Origin: Streptomyces spirodelae
GTDB lineage: Bacteria > Actinomycetota > Actinomycetes > Streptomycetales > Streptomycetaceae
Assembly: GCF_017676385.1 (NCBI RefSeq)
Contig: NZ_JAFFZN010000032.1
Span: 33,394 to 97,393 of the forward strand
Reading direction: 5' to 3'
DNA length: 64,000 bases
Each line of letters begins with the position of its first letter. The stretch's first letter is position 1. Below are positions 48,357-56,716 of the stretch, one piece after another. The notes below the pieces were generated by a model. The model searched no databases and was not told where the DNA came from. It saw only the letters and a program-made list of their open reading frames with translations. The translations under genes and the position numbers were made by a program.

Positions 48357-51131
48357 TCAGCCTGTGGTTTCGTCGGTGTCCCAGTCGATGGTGCGGCGGT
48401 ATTCGGGATGGTTTTTGTCCATCTGGATACCCGCGTGGACAGGCAGGGGGTGGCGGGTGCGGTGTTCCCAGGCCAAGGCGTGGTTGCACAGCCGGGCTGC
48501 GGTCAGGGCGTAGGGGAGCGCTGCTTCCCCGTCGGGGTGCTGGATGACGGCGATCTCCGTGGCGGTGAGGTTGTACCAGGTCTCGGCCTGCTGCTCTTTG
48601 TCGTCGCATGTCCAACGGCTCTGTGTGCGCCCTGACTTGGCAGAGGGAGTTTTGCCGTCCATCTGTGGGGGGCGGCGACTCATGATGAATGTGGTGCCGG
48701 TGTTGTTGAGCTGGAAGAGAGCGTTGCTGGTCTTGTCGCCGTCGCTGGCCTCGCCTTCTTCGTCGATCTCGTGGAAGACCGCGGGCAGGGGGATGCTCGG
48801 GTCGGCGCTGGAGGTGGTGCGGATGACGGCGCGTGGCCGGTGTTCGGGTGCGAGTGTGGCGCCTGGGAGTGCGGGCCTGCCGTTGGCGCAGCCGTCGTCG
48901 TCGGGGTGCAGGTCGGCGTTCTTGTTGGCCAGCAGTGGCCAGACGGGCCGGGTGGAGTCACCGGAGACGTAGAGGACGTAGCCGTTCTCAAGGTGTCGGC
49001 TCAGCTCGTACAGGGCCTGGTCGATGCGTCGGGGAAGAGTTTCGTCGCTGCGGCTGCCTTCGGGGATGGGGCGGCTGCGGGACAGCGACTGGGCGCGGGC
49101 GTAGTTGAACCAGCCGCCGCTGCTGTCTCGGCTGGCGGGCAGGTATGCGAGGGCCTTCCAGTGTTCGCCGACGGGTACGAACGCGGTGAGGGTCCACATG
49201 AGCTTGGGTTCTTCGGTGCGGTTGACGTGCTTGTCGCCGAGCTGGGCGCGCATGTGGAGGCCGAGGTGGGCGACACGGTCTTGGAGGGCGCCTTTGACGG
49301 AGATGGTGCGGGTCAGGCGGGGATGGACCAGGCCGGCGGAGCGCAGCATGTCGCCGATGGCGTGGTGTCCGGGGTAGTCCGCAGCGAGCTCCATGCCGAG
49401 GGCCTCCAGCGGAGAGGTAGCCTCGCGGGCTTTCTTCTTCGAGCGCCGTTTCTTGGTTTCGGGGGTGAGGAACTGAGCGATGACGCCGTGGCGTGCGAGA
49501 TGCCGGGAGACCTCCGGCTTGGCGTCCAGTTCATAGGGGTCGATGGCGCCTTCCTCCCCTCGGCGGGCCGCTCGGCGCTGGCGGCCCCATTCTTTGGCGT
49601 CGTATTCGGTTTCGACCAGGGCCAGGATTCCGGTGCCCTCTGCTGCGAGGCCGGGCAGGGCGTCGGTGAGTGCGCCGCGCCGGTCATGGTGGCGGCCGTG
49701 GGCCAGCAGTTCCGGGGCCCGGTGCAGCAGCACCTCGGTATGGCAGCCCAGGGGAACGATGTCGTCGTCGGGCATGCCGTCGGCGAGGTCGGGCCGGTTG
49801 AAGTGGTAAGCCAGCAGACGCTGCATGCGGGTGCGCATTTCCTGGTGCTCGTACAGGGCCAGGACGCGCAGCTTCGAGCAGCCTGCGGCGGCCATGATGT
49901 CTTTGAGGTCGGAGTCGTCGAGCAGCGTGGTATCCCGGCCGTACTCGGTCTTCCGGGCGGCCACCGAGAGGACCTTGGCGACCTGCGTGCCGTGGACGAG
50001 GTTCTGGCCGGTGACGGTGGCCAGGTGGTCGGCCAGGGCGGTGACGGTGTGCAGGCCGACGCCCTTGCCGATGGGGAACGATGTCGAGAAGGGGATGAGC
50101 GCGCGGAAGTTGCCGGGCTCGCCGGACAGATCCATGGCGCCTGTGGGCAGGAACTCGGTGTCCTGGGGGCTGCGGGGGAAGACGGGCTCGTCCATCAGCC
50201 GCACCCAGGCGTCCAGAGCCAGACGGCTGGTGTGCTCCAGGTGCGTGTACTGGCCCTTGCCGCCCAGGTTCAGGCAGAGCAGGGGGCGGCTGGGGGAGCG
50301 CGGCGCCCACCAGGCGGTGCGGGCACCGTTGATTGTGTTGCTCAGCCGGGACACGCGGGGTGTCAGGACCACCAGCGGCTTTGGCAGCGAGTGCAGCGAT
50401 TTCATCGCTACCTCCACCCGCAGGGCGGCATAGTGCCGCCTGATCTTCCACCCCTCCGGCTGCAAGATCTCTTCGGCCGCGTTCTTGGCGCTGTCGTTGG
50501 TCTTCTCCTTGGCGGGGCGGGCGTCGAGCCAGTTGTTCGACCACAGGTGCTCGGTGTCCCAGACCATGACGTTGTTCTCGGTGTCCGGGCGCAGCGGGAT
50601 GGTGCGGCCATCGACCATCAGGTCGGTCTTGGTGACCAGGGAGGCGAGGTTCCAGCTGGCCGCGTCCCACACCCAGCCGTCTGCGTCCACGGCGCGCTGT
50701 CCGATGCTGACGTGGTCCCAGATGGCTACCTGTTCGGGCTCCACGGAGGCGAACAGGTCGGCCAGGCTGCTGCTGTAGGCGAGGGAGATCTCGTCCGCCG
50801 GAGTCTGGAGCAGGGCCTGCTCCCACAAGGCCACCACGGCGCGCAGGTGCGCTGCCGGCAGTCTTGTGGACAGGGCGAGGAACTGGGGAGGGTTCTTCTT
50901 GCTGGTCGGGGACAGGGAAGCGCTGGTGGAGCCGCTGGCGCGGAGCACCGTCAACAGTGCGGCATAGGGCAGATTGGCCTTTGAACCGGTTTTTCCCCGG
51001 TAGATGGCACGCAGTTTGTTCCACTCGTGTTCGATCTTGTCCGGGAAGCGGTACAGCCACGCTGTGCCCATCAGTTCGCGGGTCAGAGGGCTGGCTAGCA
51101 GGGACATGCGGGTGGTGTTCTGGGGCATCAC
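48357..51131 (-). CDS. pPIWI-RE protein (Argonaute-related), 924 aa
   Basis: ATG 51131 overlaps the helicase stop by 4 nt (ATGA). The protein has the length and layout of pPIWI-RE proteins: an N-terminal X domain (about 1-400), a MID-like region (about 400-680) and a C-terminal RNase H/PIWI domain (about 690-924). In the last part VLYVSGDSTRPVWPLLANKN (about 718-737) is a candidate first catalytic strand, and NLTATEIAVIQHPDGE (about 850-865) carries the Glu of the family signature. HPLPVHAGIQMDKNHPEYRR is the typical end. pPIWI-RE proteins are predicted to bind a guide or R-loop and act against invading DNA. Family membership is based on motif recognition and on the two partner genes. Confidence 0.85.
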   Translation of the reverse strand: MMPQNTTRMSLLASPLTRELMGTAWLYRFPDKIEHEWNKLRAIYRGKTGSKANLPYAALLTVLRASGSTSASLSPTSKKNPPQFLALSTRLPAAHLRAVVALWEQALLQTPADEISLAYSSSLADLFASVEPEQVAIWDHVSIGQRAVDADGWVWDAASWNLASLVTKTDLMVDGRTIPLRPDTENNVMVWDTEHLWSNNWLDARPAKEKTNDSAKNAAEEILQPEGWKIRRHYAALRVEVAMKSLHSLPKPLVVLTPRVSRLSNTINGARTAWWAPRSPSRPLLCLNLGGKGQYTHLEHTSRLALDAWVRLMDEPVFPRSPQDTEFLPTGAMDLSGEPGNFRALIPFSTSFPIGKGVGLHTVTALADHLATVTGQNLVHGTQVAKVLSVAARKTEYGRDTTLLDDSDLKDIMAAAGCSKLRVLALYEHQEMRTRMQRLLAYHFNRPDLADGMPDDDIVPLGCHTEVLLHRAPELLAHGRHHDRRGALTDALPGLAAEGTGILALVETEYDAKEWGRQRRAARRGEEGAIDPYELDAKPEVSRHLARHGVIAQFLTPETKKRRSKKKAREATSPLEALGMELAADYPGHHAIGDMLRSAGLVHPRLTRTISVKGALQDRVAHLGLHMRAQLGDKHVNRTEEPKLMWTLTAFVPVGEHWKALAYLPASRDSSGGWFNYARAQSLSRSRPIPEGSRSDETLPRRIDQALYELSRHLENGYVLYVSGDSTRPVWPLLANKNADLHPDDDGCANGRPALPGATLAPEHRPRAVIRTTSSADPSIPLPAVFHEIDEEGEASDGDKTSNALFQLNNTGTTFIMSRRPPQMDGKTPSAKSGRTQSRWTCDDKEQQAETWYNLTATEIAVIQHPDGEAALPYALTAARLCNHALAWEHRTRHPLPVHAGIQMDKNHPEYRRTIDWDTDETTG

Positions 51132-54100
51132 TCAGGTCCTTGGTCGTCCCCGTTCGGGGCGGGGATGAGGGTGACGGGGTTGGGCAGCAGGTCCTCGCTG
51201 TGGGCGAGGTCGAGCCAGGCGGTGAGCGTGGAGCCGTAGACGCGGCGCAGGAGGTCCTGCTCGCTGGTGTCGAGTTGTCCGTAGTAGGCGCGAAGCAGCC
51301 GGGGGAAGTCGCAGCCCAGCTGCTGGTTGAAGAAGGCGTGGTCGACCAGGTAGAGCTCGACGGGGGTGCCGCCGCGGCGCGCGCGCCCGGCCAGCTGGAT
51401 GAGTTCGACGAGGATGCCGGCCAGGATCTCGGTCTTGAGGAACTTCGGCATGAGGGAGAACCGCGGGTCGGTGCGCAGCAGCCGCTCCCGGTGGCGGATG
51501 GCGGCGATGCGCTGGGAGGCGAGCATGGCGGCGGGGTCTGGGCTGAGGGTGCCCGCGGCGATGCCGCAGGCGTTGATGCTCGCGTACATGACCGCGGGCT
51601 CGTGCAGGTGCGTGATGGGCCTAACGCCGACCCACACCGAGGCGAGCGCCGAGCGGTCGGTGTGGGGGATGAGGATGTTCAGGCCCCGGGAGACCACCGA
51701 GATCGGTGCACAGATCACCTTCACCCTCGGGTGTGTGGCGGGGAGGTCTTCGAGCTGGTCGATGGTCACCCGCACCACGCCCTCGGGCAGAGTCACAGCC
51801 CGCGTGGAGGAGCCCTGGTTGTTGCTGACGAGGACCGCGACCCATTCGGGACGGCCGCACGCAGCAGCGATCCCGGCGGCCATGACCTCTGCGTGGAAGT
51901 AGGAGTTCCCGGCCAGCAGCGCCAGCTCCCGGCGCGGGTCGTGGCGGGCGACCTTTTCCAGGTGTGACGACATGCGGGTGTGCCAGAGCCGCTCGGCGAG
52001 AGTGCGCAGCTCGGAGGGTTTGCGCCTCTCCTCAACGCCGCCGATCGCGATGGGCTGCCAGCCGGCATCGGTAGCCGACACACTCCCGGCGTGGGCGGTG
52101 ACCGCCCCGTCAGTGGCATCCGTCATCACGTAGGCGGGGAGGGTGTGCACGTGCTGGAGAGCAGCCCGGGGGAAGAACGCGGTGGCGGAAAGGCCGAGCA
52201 CGCTGCGCCGTACCCCGGCGGTCGCCAGTGCGACGGTGTCGCCGAGGCGGACGGTGGAGGTGTGCGGGTCGCCGCTCAGGGACTGCAGTGACAGGCGTCC
52301 GGTGCCGCTGGCGTTCTTGTCGAGTTTGAATCCGTACAGGTTCTGCCCGAGCGGTCCGTAAGGGATGGGCTCGTCGCGGGTGATCAGCCCCATCGTGGAG
52401 ACCAGGTCGGTGGCCGCATTCAGCTGCCCGAGCAGGGGGAGGACCGACCACTTCAGGGTGTGGAGCTCGTTGTGGAGCGCTCCGAGCCAGGCTCGCACGA
52501 GAAGGTCGTTGACCAGTGCGGCCCGTTGGGAGGCGGGCACGTTGAAGGGAGCCTCGGCCAGGATGTGCGCGATGGAGTCCTTGAAGACCGCCAGCTTTCT
52601 GCTGCGGTGGGTTCCTGGAATCTTGCCGGCCAGGGCCTGGCCGATCTGGTCGGCGAGCGGCTGCCAGCCCTCCGGCAGCTCGGCGCTGGTCCTCTCGCCG
52701 GGGAAGAGGGCCAGGTATGCCTGGTGGACATCTTCGGTGACCTCAGCATCCGCACTGGCGCCGGTCAGGGTGCGGCACAATTCAGCGTCCTTCTTGCCCA
52801 CCATGTACCAGCCGGACCCGGGCCGGTTCTGGCGTTCTTGTTCGGACTCCAGATACAGATGCCCGGTCAGGATGTTGTCCAGGAAGGTTTCGCTCAGCCG
52901 GCGCGCTTCCATCAGCGGGCCGGTCACCAGCAGGTTCTCCAGCGCCGACAGGCCGCCTCGGTGCCGGTCGACCTCTTCGAGCCGTCCCGCATGTCCCCGG
53001 CCGCGGCTGATGAGGGTGAACTCCTGCGCGCCGTAGGTGCACCAGGTGGACTGGAAGGCGTCGACCTCATCGATGATTACGACGCGGCAGCGGCGCAGCA
53101 CGAACTCCAGAACGCTCATGTTGCTGACGACCCGCTCACCGTCCACCTCGACGGGCACCTTGCAGCGACCGCGGATCAGGTTGAGGTGGTTGGTGACGAT
53201 GATGTCGGCCTCGGCAGCCTGCCGGATGTGCTCGAAGCGCTGGCAGATGCCCATACGTGGACACAGGTGCTTGCCACCGCCCTCCGGCTCGACGGGACCA
53301 TCGACCCACTCCAGCCGGGTGCAGGGCAGCGTCGTGCGATCCAGCCGTGGGCCGTCCACCTGCCAGCCGGTCATCTCACATCCGCTGGCGAACCGCTCGA
53401 ACCTGCCCTCACGGCCCTGGGCGAACGCGAGCGTGGCCTGGTCGTCGATGCTTGAGGACGCCACCCACGGCACCACCCGCAGCGGCTTTCCGGCCCGCTC
53501 GGCAGCGTCCTGCACAGCGCAGGCCGTCTCCTCGACCATCCCATTGTCAGCAGCCAGCTGTTCGGCCGTATTCAGCCCCTCACGGATGCGGCCCACCACG
53601 ATCAGAACCGGGCCCTGGCCACTGGCCGCCAGCAGGTGTGCCGCATCCCGCATCAGCACGCTCTTGCCCACACCGGTGGGCGCATTCAGCAGCGTCATGG
53701 CCCCGGCTGGCAACCTCAGCTCCGCCGCTGTGCGGCCGTAGGCATCGGTGAGCCGGTCGAAGAACCCCTGAAGCAGACCAGGTTTCCATCCGAACGTCTC
53801 CGGCCAGGCCGCGGCCTGACCCACCACGCGCTCCATTACCGCTCTCCGGGGCAGATGGGCCTCCTTAAGGAACGGCTCTGTGTGCAGCCGGACCGGGGAC
53901 ACGAAGGCGTTCTTCTCGCTGGCAGGGATCTCCACCGTGTACAGCCGATCGCGGCCGAAGGACCACAGGCCCTCGCCGGCCGTCGGCAGCGGCGCCTCCA
54001 GACTGGCCCGGTAGCCCTCGGCCTCCTGAACGAGGTGCTCGGCCAAGGTGAGGGGCTCTTGCGCATGGCAGGCCACCAGCCAGTGGGCCTCATCCGCGTT

Positions 54101-54436
54101 CGAGGTCTCTGGGATCTTGAACAGTGCCGCGGGGGCCACGGCGTACTCCAGGGCCGCCTCGCGGAACGTCTCCGGCTGCGCCAGGTCGCCCTCCTGCTTG
54201 AGCGCCTGCCACAACCGGCCCACCAGCTCATATTCAGGGCGCGGCAGTGACCTCCACTTGCCCCACACATCGGTGCGCCGGGCAGCGAACATCTGGGCGA
54301 AGTCCAGCGGCACGCCGCGCCGCCCCTCGACGGTGCCGAAGGCGAAGTAGCGCTCGGACAGGGCGAGACACGCTGCGATGGCGCAGCGTTGCAACGCCTC
54401 GCGGACATCACCGGCCCTCACAGCTCTGCCCGGCAC
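51128..54436 (-). CDS. DinG-type Fe-S helicase of the pPIWI-RE system, 1102 aa
   Basis: Start ATG 54436, overlapping the upstream gene by 19 nt. Residues 1-230 form the N-terminal domain (pPIWI_RE_Z-like). Then TLLNAPTGVGKSVLMRDAAH (Walker A, about 247-266). Four Cys (GCEMTG, LPCTRL, HLCPRMGICQRF) are placed before ADIIVTNHLNLIRG, as in the Fe-S domain of XPD/DinG helicases. Motif II reads VVIIDEVDAF, and motif VI LIQLAGRARRGG. It should unwind DNA with 5'-3' polarity, by analogy with DinG. It is encoded between the nuclease and the pPIWI-RE gene with overlaps on both sides, so all three are made together. Confidence 0.87.
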   Translation of the reverse strand: MPGRAVRAGDVREALQRCAIAACLALSERYFAFGTVEGRRGVPLDFAQMFAARRTDVWGKWRSLPRPEYELVGRLWQALKQEGDLAQPETFREAALEYAVAPAALFKIPETSNADEAHWLVACHAQEPLTLAEHLVQEAEGYRASLEAPLPTAGEGLWSFGRDRLYTVEIPASEKNAFVSPVRLHTEPFLKEAHLPRRAVMERVVGQAAAWPETFGWKPGLLQGFFDRLTDAYGRTAAELRLPAGAMTLLNAPTGVGKSVLMRDAAHLLAASGQGPVLIVVGRIREGLNTAEQLAADNGMVEETACAVQDAAERAGKPLRVVPWVASSSIDDQATLAFAQGREGRFERFASGCEMTGWQVDGPRLDRTTLPCTRLEWVDGPVEPEGGGKHLCPRMGICQRFEHIRQAAEADIIVTNHLNLIRGRCKVPVEVDGERVVSNMSVLEFVLRRCRVVIIDEVDAFQSTWCTYGAQEFTLISRGRGHAGRLEEVDRHRGGLSALENLLVTGPLMEARRLSETFLDNILTGHLYLESEQERQNRPGSGWYMVGKKDAELCRTLTGASADAEVTEDVHQAYLALFPGERTSAELPEGWQPLADQIGQALAGKIPGTHRSRKLAVFKDSIAHILAEAPFNVPASQRAALVNDLLVRAWLGALHNELHTLKWSVLPLLGQLNAATDLVSTMGLITRDEPIPYGPLGQNLYGFKLDKNASGTGRLSLQSLSGDPHTSTVRLGDTVALATAGVRRSVLGLSATAFFPRAALQHVHTLPAYVMTDATDGAVTAHAGSVSATDAGWQPIAIGGVEERRKPSELRTLAERLWHTRMSSHLEKVARHDPRRELALLAGNSYFHAEVMAAGIAAACGRPEWVAVLVSNNQGSSTRAVTLPEGVVRVTIDQLEDLPATHPRVKVICAPISVVSRGLNILIPHTDRSALASVWVGVRPITHLHEPAVMYASINACGIAAGTLSPDPAAMLASQRIAAIRHRERLLRTDPRFSLMPKFLKTEILAGILVELIQLAGRARRGGTPVELYLVDHAFFNQQLGCDFPRLLRAYYGQLDTSEQDLLRRVYGSTLTAWLDLAHSEDLLPNPVTLIPAPNGDDQGPE

Positions 54437-55596
54437 CAGCGAAGCACCGTGGTGACGAAGTCCTTGTCGGTCATCACCTCAAGGTCCGGCCGCCCGGCAA
54501 GGCGCTCCCGCAGCCGCGGAAGGTCGGACCGGCGCCGGTGGGGGACCACGATGATCAGCGGAACCGCTGCGCCCAGCACGGGACGCTCGAGTAGCGCATC
54601 GGCCAGAGCGTCGAAGGACCGCCACGCCTTCGCATCCACCCGCCACTCCCTGGCCACCAGCGGCTCGGTGGCCGTGATGCGCAGGTCGTAGCGGTCACCC
54701 TCTGGGTACATGAAGACCTCAAGGCCGGCGATGTCTGTCAGCGCGTCCCGGATCGCGAACTCCATGCGTCCCGGCAGCGTCAGATACCGCCACACCGTCC
54801 GGGAGACCGCCAAGTAGTCGCCGGCGGCCGGGAAACCTTCTACTCGACCGGCTGAGCAGCCTCCGCCCTCCAGGACCGGAGGCCCGCTGCCGCCACGATC
54901 CTGGCGGCAGGTGTACTGCGCCCCTTCCAGCAGGTGGGCGTCGCAGGAGACGGCGAAGACCCCGCCCCCGGCAGGCTGCGCGCGCATCGGCCAGGCGCAC
55001 ACAGGGCACGGGAAGCACCAGCCCGCTGCGTTGCACCACGGCCAGGACGCGACCGGCTCGAAGAACCCGAACCGGCCCCACAGGCCGCCCCACTTCTCCC
55101 ACAGGACACCCTGCTCCGCCACCGGATGGCTCGCCAGCAGCTCACGCACCTTCGCGTAGTCCTCCGGGGGAAGGCGCCGGATCTCCGAGTACAGCTGCTG
55201 CTCCTCCTGTTCGGCGCGCAAGCGCGCCCAGGGCCAGTACTCCATCAGCGCCTGCTGCGACACGAAGTGCTCACGGCCCAGGTCCTCCACGGCATCGCAC
55301 AGCAGGCCGTCTGAGTCCACCAGTCTCACCTCGCCCAGCGGGTCCTCGCCTTCTCCCTCGATGGGCAGGAGGGGCGTGAGCCCCTGGCGCAAGCCGCGCC
55401 GCAGCGCGCGCATATCCAGGGCAGCCGCTGACCCGGCGCCGTGTGTCGAGCGGAGAACTCCCAAGCAGTCGATGAGCCGGGCTGCTCGCTGGCCCGGATC
55501 ACCTGTGCGGTCCGCCTCCGCCACGGCGGCTGCGCAGCACGCGGTCACCGCCAGGTCGCGGCGCCATCGGTGGGTGTTCCGTTCCACAAGACCCAT
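54418..55596 (-). CDS. Restriction-endonuclease-like protein of the pPIWI-RE system, 392 aa
   Basis: First gene of the cassette, start ATG 55596. The N-terminal part is helical (pPIWI_RE_Y-like). A Cys cluster GWCFPCPVCAWPM (about 190-202) with a further VSCDAH may bind zinc. The C-terminal 120 residues contain MEFAIRDALTDIAGL, then RYDLRIT and EWRVDAKAW, that is E...D...DxK, the PD-(D/E)XK nuclease core, followed by PLIIVVPHRRR. It is expected to cut DNA engaged by the Argonaute-like partner and the helicase. The start lies only 29 nt from the divergent gene at 55626, so both promoters must overlap. Confidence 0.83.
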   Translation of the reverse strand: MGLVERNTHRWRRDLAVTACCAAAVAEADRTGDPGQRAARLIDCLGVLRSTHGAGSAAALDMRALRRGLRQGLTPLLPIEGEGEDPLGEVRLVDSDGLLCDAVEDLGREHFVSQQALMEYWPWARLRAEQEEQQLYSEIRRLPPEDYAKVRELLASHPVAEQGVLWEKWGGLWGRFGFFEPVASWPWCNAAGWCFPCPVCAWPMRAQPAGGGVFAVSCDAHLLEGAQYTCRQDRGGSGPPVLEGGGCSAGRVEGFPAAGDYLAVSRTVWRYLTLPGRMEFAIRDALTDIAGLEVFMYPEGDRYDLRITATEPLVAREWRVDAKAWRSFDALADALLERPVLGAAVPLIIVVPHRRRSDLPRLRERLAGRPDLEVMTDKDFVTTVLRWCRAEL

Positions 55597-55625
55597 GACG
55601 GGTGGATAAACGAAAGAGGTGATGA

Positions 55626-56219
55626 ATGTCGCGTACGGTGCCGATCATGGAAACCAAAACCGCCCTATCGGCTCAGTACGAGTCCGCCACCAGCACCGTC
55701 CCCTCACGCGAGACCGCCGAGCCCTGGCTGTGGGCGGACGCCCCGGACACCCCCCTGGCCGAAGACGCTCACCCATGGAGCGGCAAGTGGCTCTGGTTCA
55801 CCCCGCTCAGCCTCCTCGACCGCTCCTGGGCCGCCATCCGCACCGCAACCGAAGACGGCCTTCTCGGCTACCGCAGCAAGGCAGGCACGCTCATCAACAC
55901 CCGCACCAAGAGCGACGACACCCGCCGTCCCATCTGCGTCTACACCCGGGACTGGCACGACATCGACGATGTCCAACGCGTTCTGACCAACCTGCGGGCC
56001 CTCGGCATCGTCGACGTCCTGCTCTACAAGACTGACAGCGATACCCTGCGGGGCCACTACGGTGCCGGCGCCAGCACCTACATCGCACCGGCCACCAAGA
56101 CAACACTGGTCATCCCCAAGCGCACGCGTGAAGCACTCGAACACCATCATGCTGCGCGAGCCCAGGCTCGAAGGGCTGCAGCGGTCCGCAGGAAGGCTCC
56201 AGCGCTGAAGCACGTCTGA
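55626..56219 (+). CDS. DUF1917/phosphothreonine lyase-like protein, 197 aa
   Basis: ATG 55626 follows AGAGGTG; ATG 55650 is an alternative. The core reads SGKWLWFTPLSLLDRSWAAI, then RTATEDGLLGYRSKAGTL, ICVYTRDWHDIDDVQRVLTN and VLLYKTDSDTLRGHYGAGAS. This matches the DUF1917 (Bles03-like, annotated putative phosphothreonine lyase) family, in which the KW, K and YK positions are conserved. Enzyme activity is unproven for bacterial members. It is divergently transcribed from the pPIWI-RE cassette across 29 nt, so co-regulation is likely and a link to the defence system is possible. A basic tail ends the protein. Confidence 0.75.
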   Translation: MSRTVPIMETKTALSAQYESATSTVPSRETAEPWLWADAPDTPLAEDAHPWSGKWLWFTPLSLLDRSWAAIRTATEDGLLGYRSKAGTLINTRTKSDDTRRPICVYTRDWHDIDDVQRVLTNLRALGIVDVLLYKTDSDTLRGHYGAGASTYIAPATKTTLVIPKRTREALEHHHAARAQARRAAAVRRKAPALKHV

Positions 56220-56237
56220 AGACAGCGCGCTCGTTCA

Positions 56238-56566
56238 CTACGCAGCGGCTGCCTGTCGCAGCTGGGGAACCGGGCTTCCCACAGGGCCCGCGCGGGCGTC
56301 GGCAGAAAGAGAGACGGCCACAGGGCCCGCAGAGTATCGGCGTCCAGGAAAGCGGCCAGGCCCGCGGGGCTGAGGGCTTCGCGGATCACCGTCTCGTACA
56401 TCACGGCCACCTCGCCGGCGTCCGCCAGGTCGTAGGTGTAGGGCGGCCCTCAGTCCAGCCGGTGGGGAAGGCACACTTCGCCGCTCGTCGGGCCGTGCAG
56501 CTCGGCGAGTGAGTCAACGACGGCGTACGGGCGTGCGGCGGCGTACCCGATTCCCTTCCTGCTCAT
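56238..56566 (-). pseudogene. Conserved small gene with in-frame TGA and frameshift
   Basis: ATG 56566 begins MSRKGIGYAAARPYAVVDSL and runs to CLPHRLD, then TGA (56452-56450), then GPPYTYDLADAGEVAVMYET and REALSPAGLAAFLDADTLRA in the same frame. I recall this protein as a conserved small actinomycete family in which the stop position is Trp (HRLDWGPPYTYDL). Near 56270 a missing base shifts the ending (PQLRQAAAA to TAG 56240-56238). Two lesions make a functional product unlikely if the sequence is right. Confidence 0.7.
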
Positions 56567-56716
56567 GGCCCCAGCGTGTCGCAAAACAGTGGTCCTTGAA
56601 GAAAGCCCCCGCACCGGTGTCGCCGGGGTTCGTCAGTATGACCGCGAAAGCGTGATCGAGAGGTCACTCCCTGGTCTCTCCGGTCAATCAGGCGCCCGGT
56701 ACTGTCAGGAGGTCAG

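Noticed and set aside
48771..50984. A 737-codon plus-strand open frame opposite the pPIWI-RE gene
   Set aside because: Antisense shadow of the 48357-51131 gene with low-complexity product and no start signal.
16007..56566. TGA read as tryptophan or selenocysteine
   Set aside because: Many well-defined genes here end in TGA, no selenocysteine structure was seen, and the interrupted genes are few and small.
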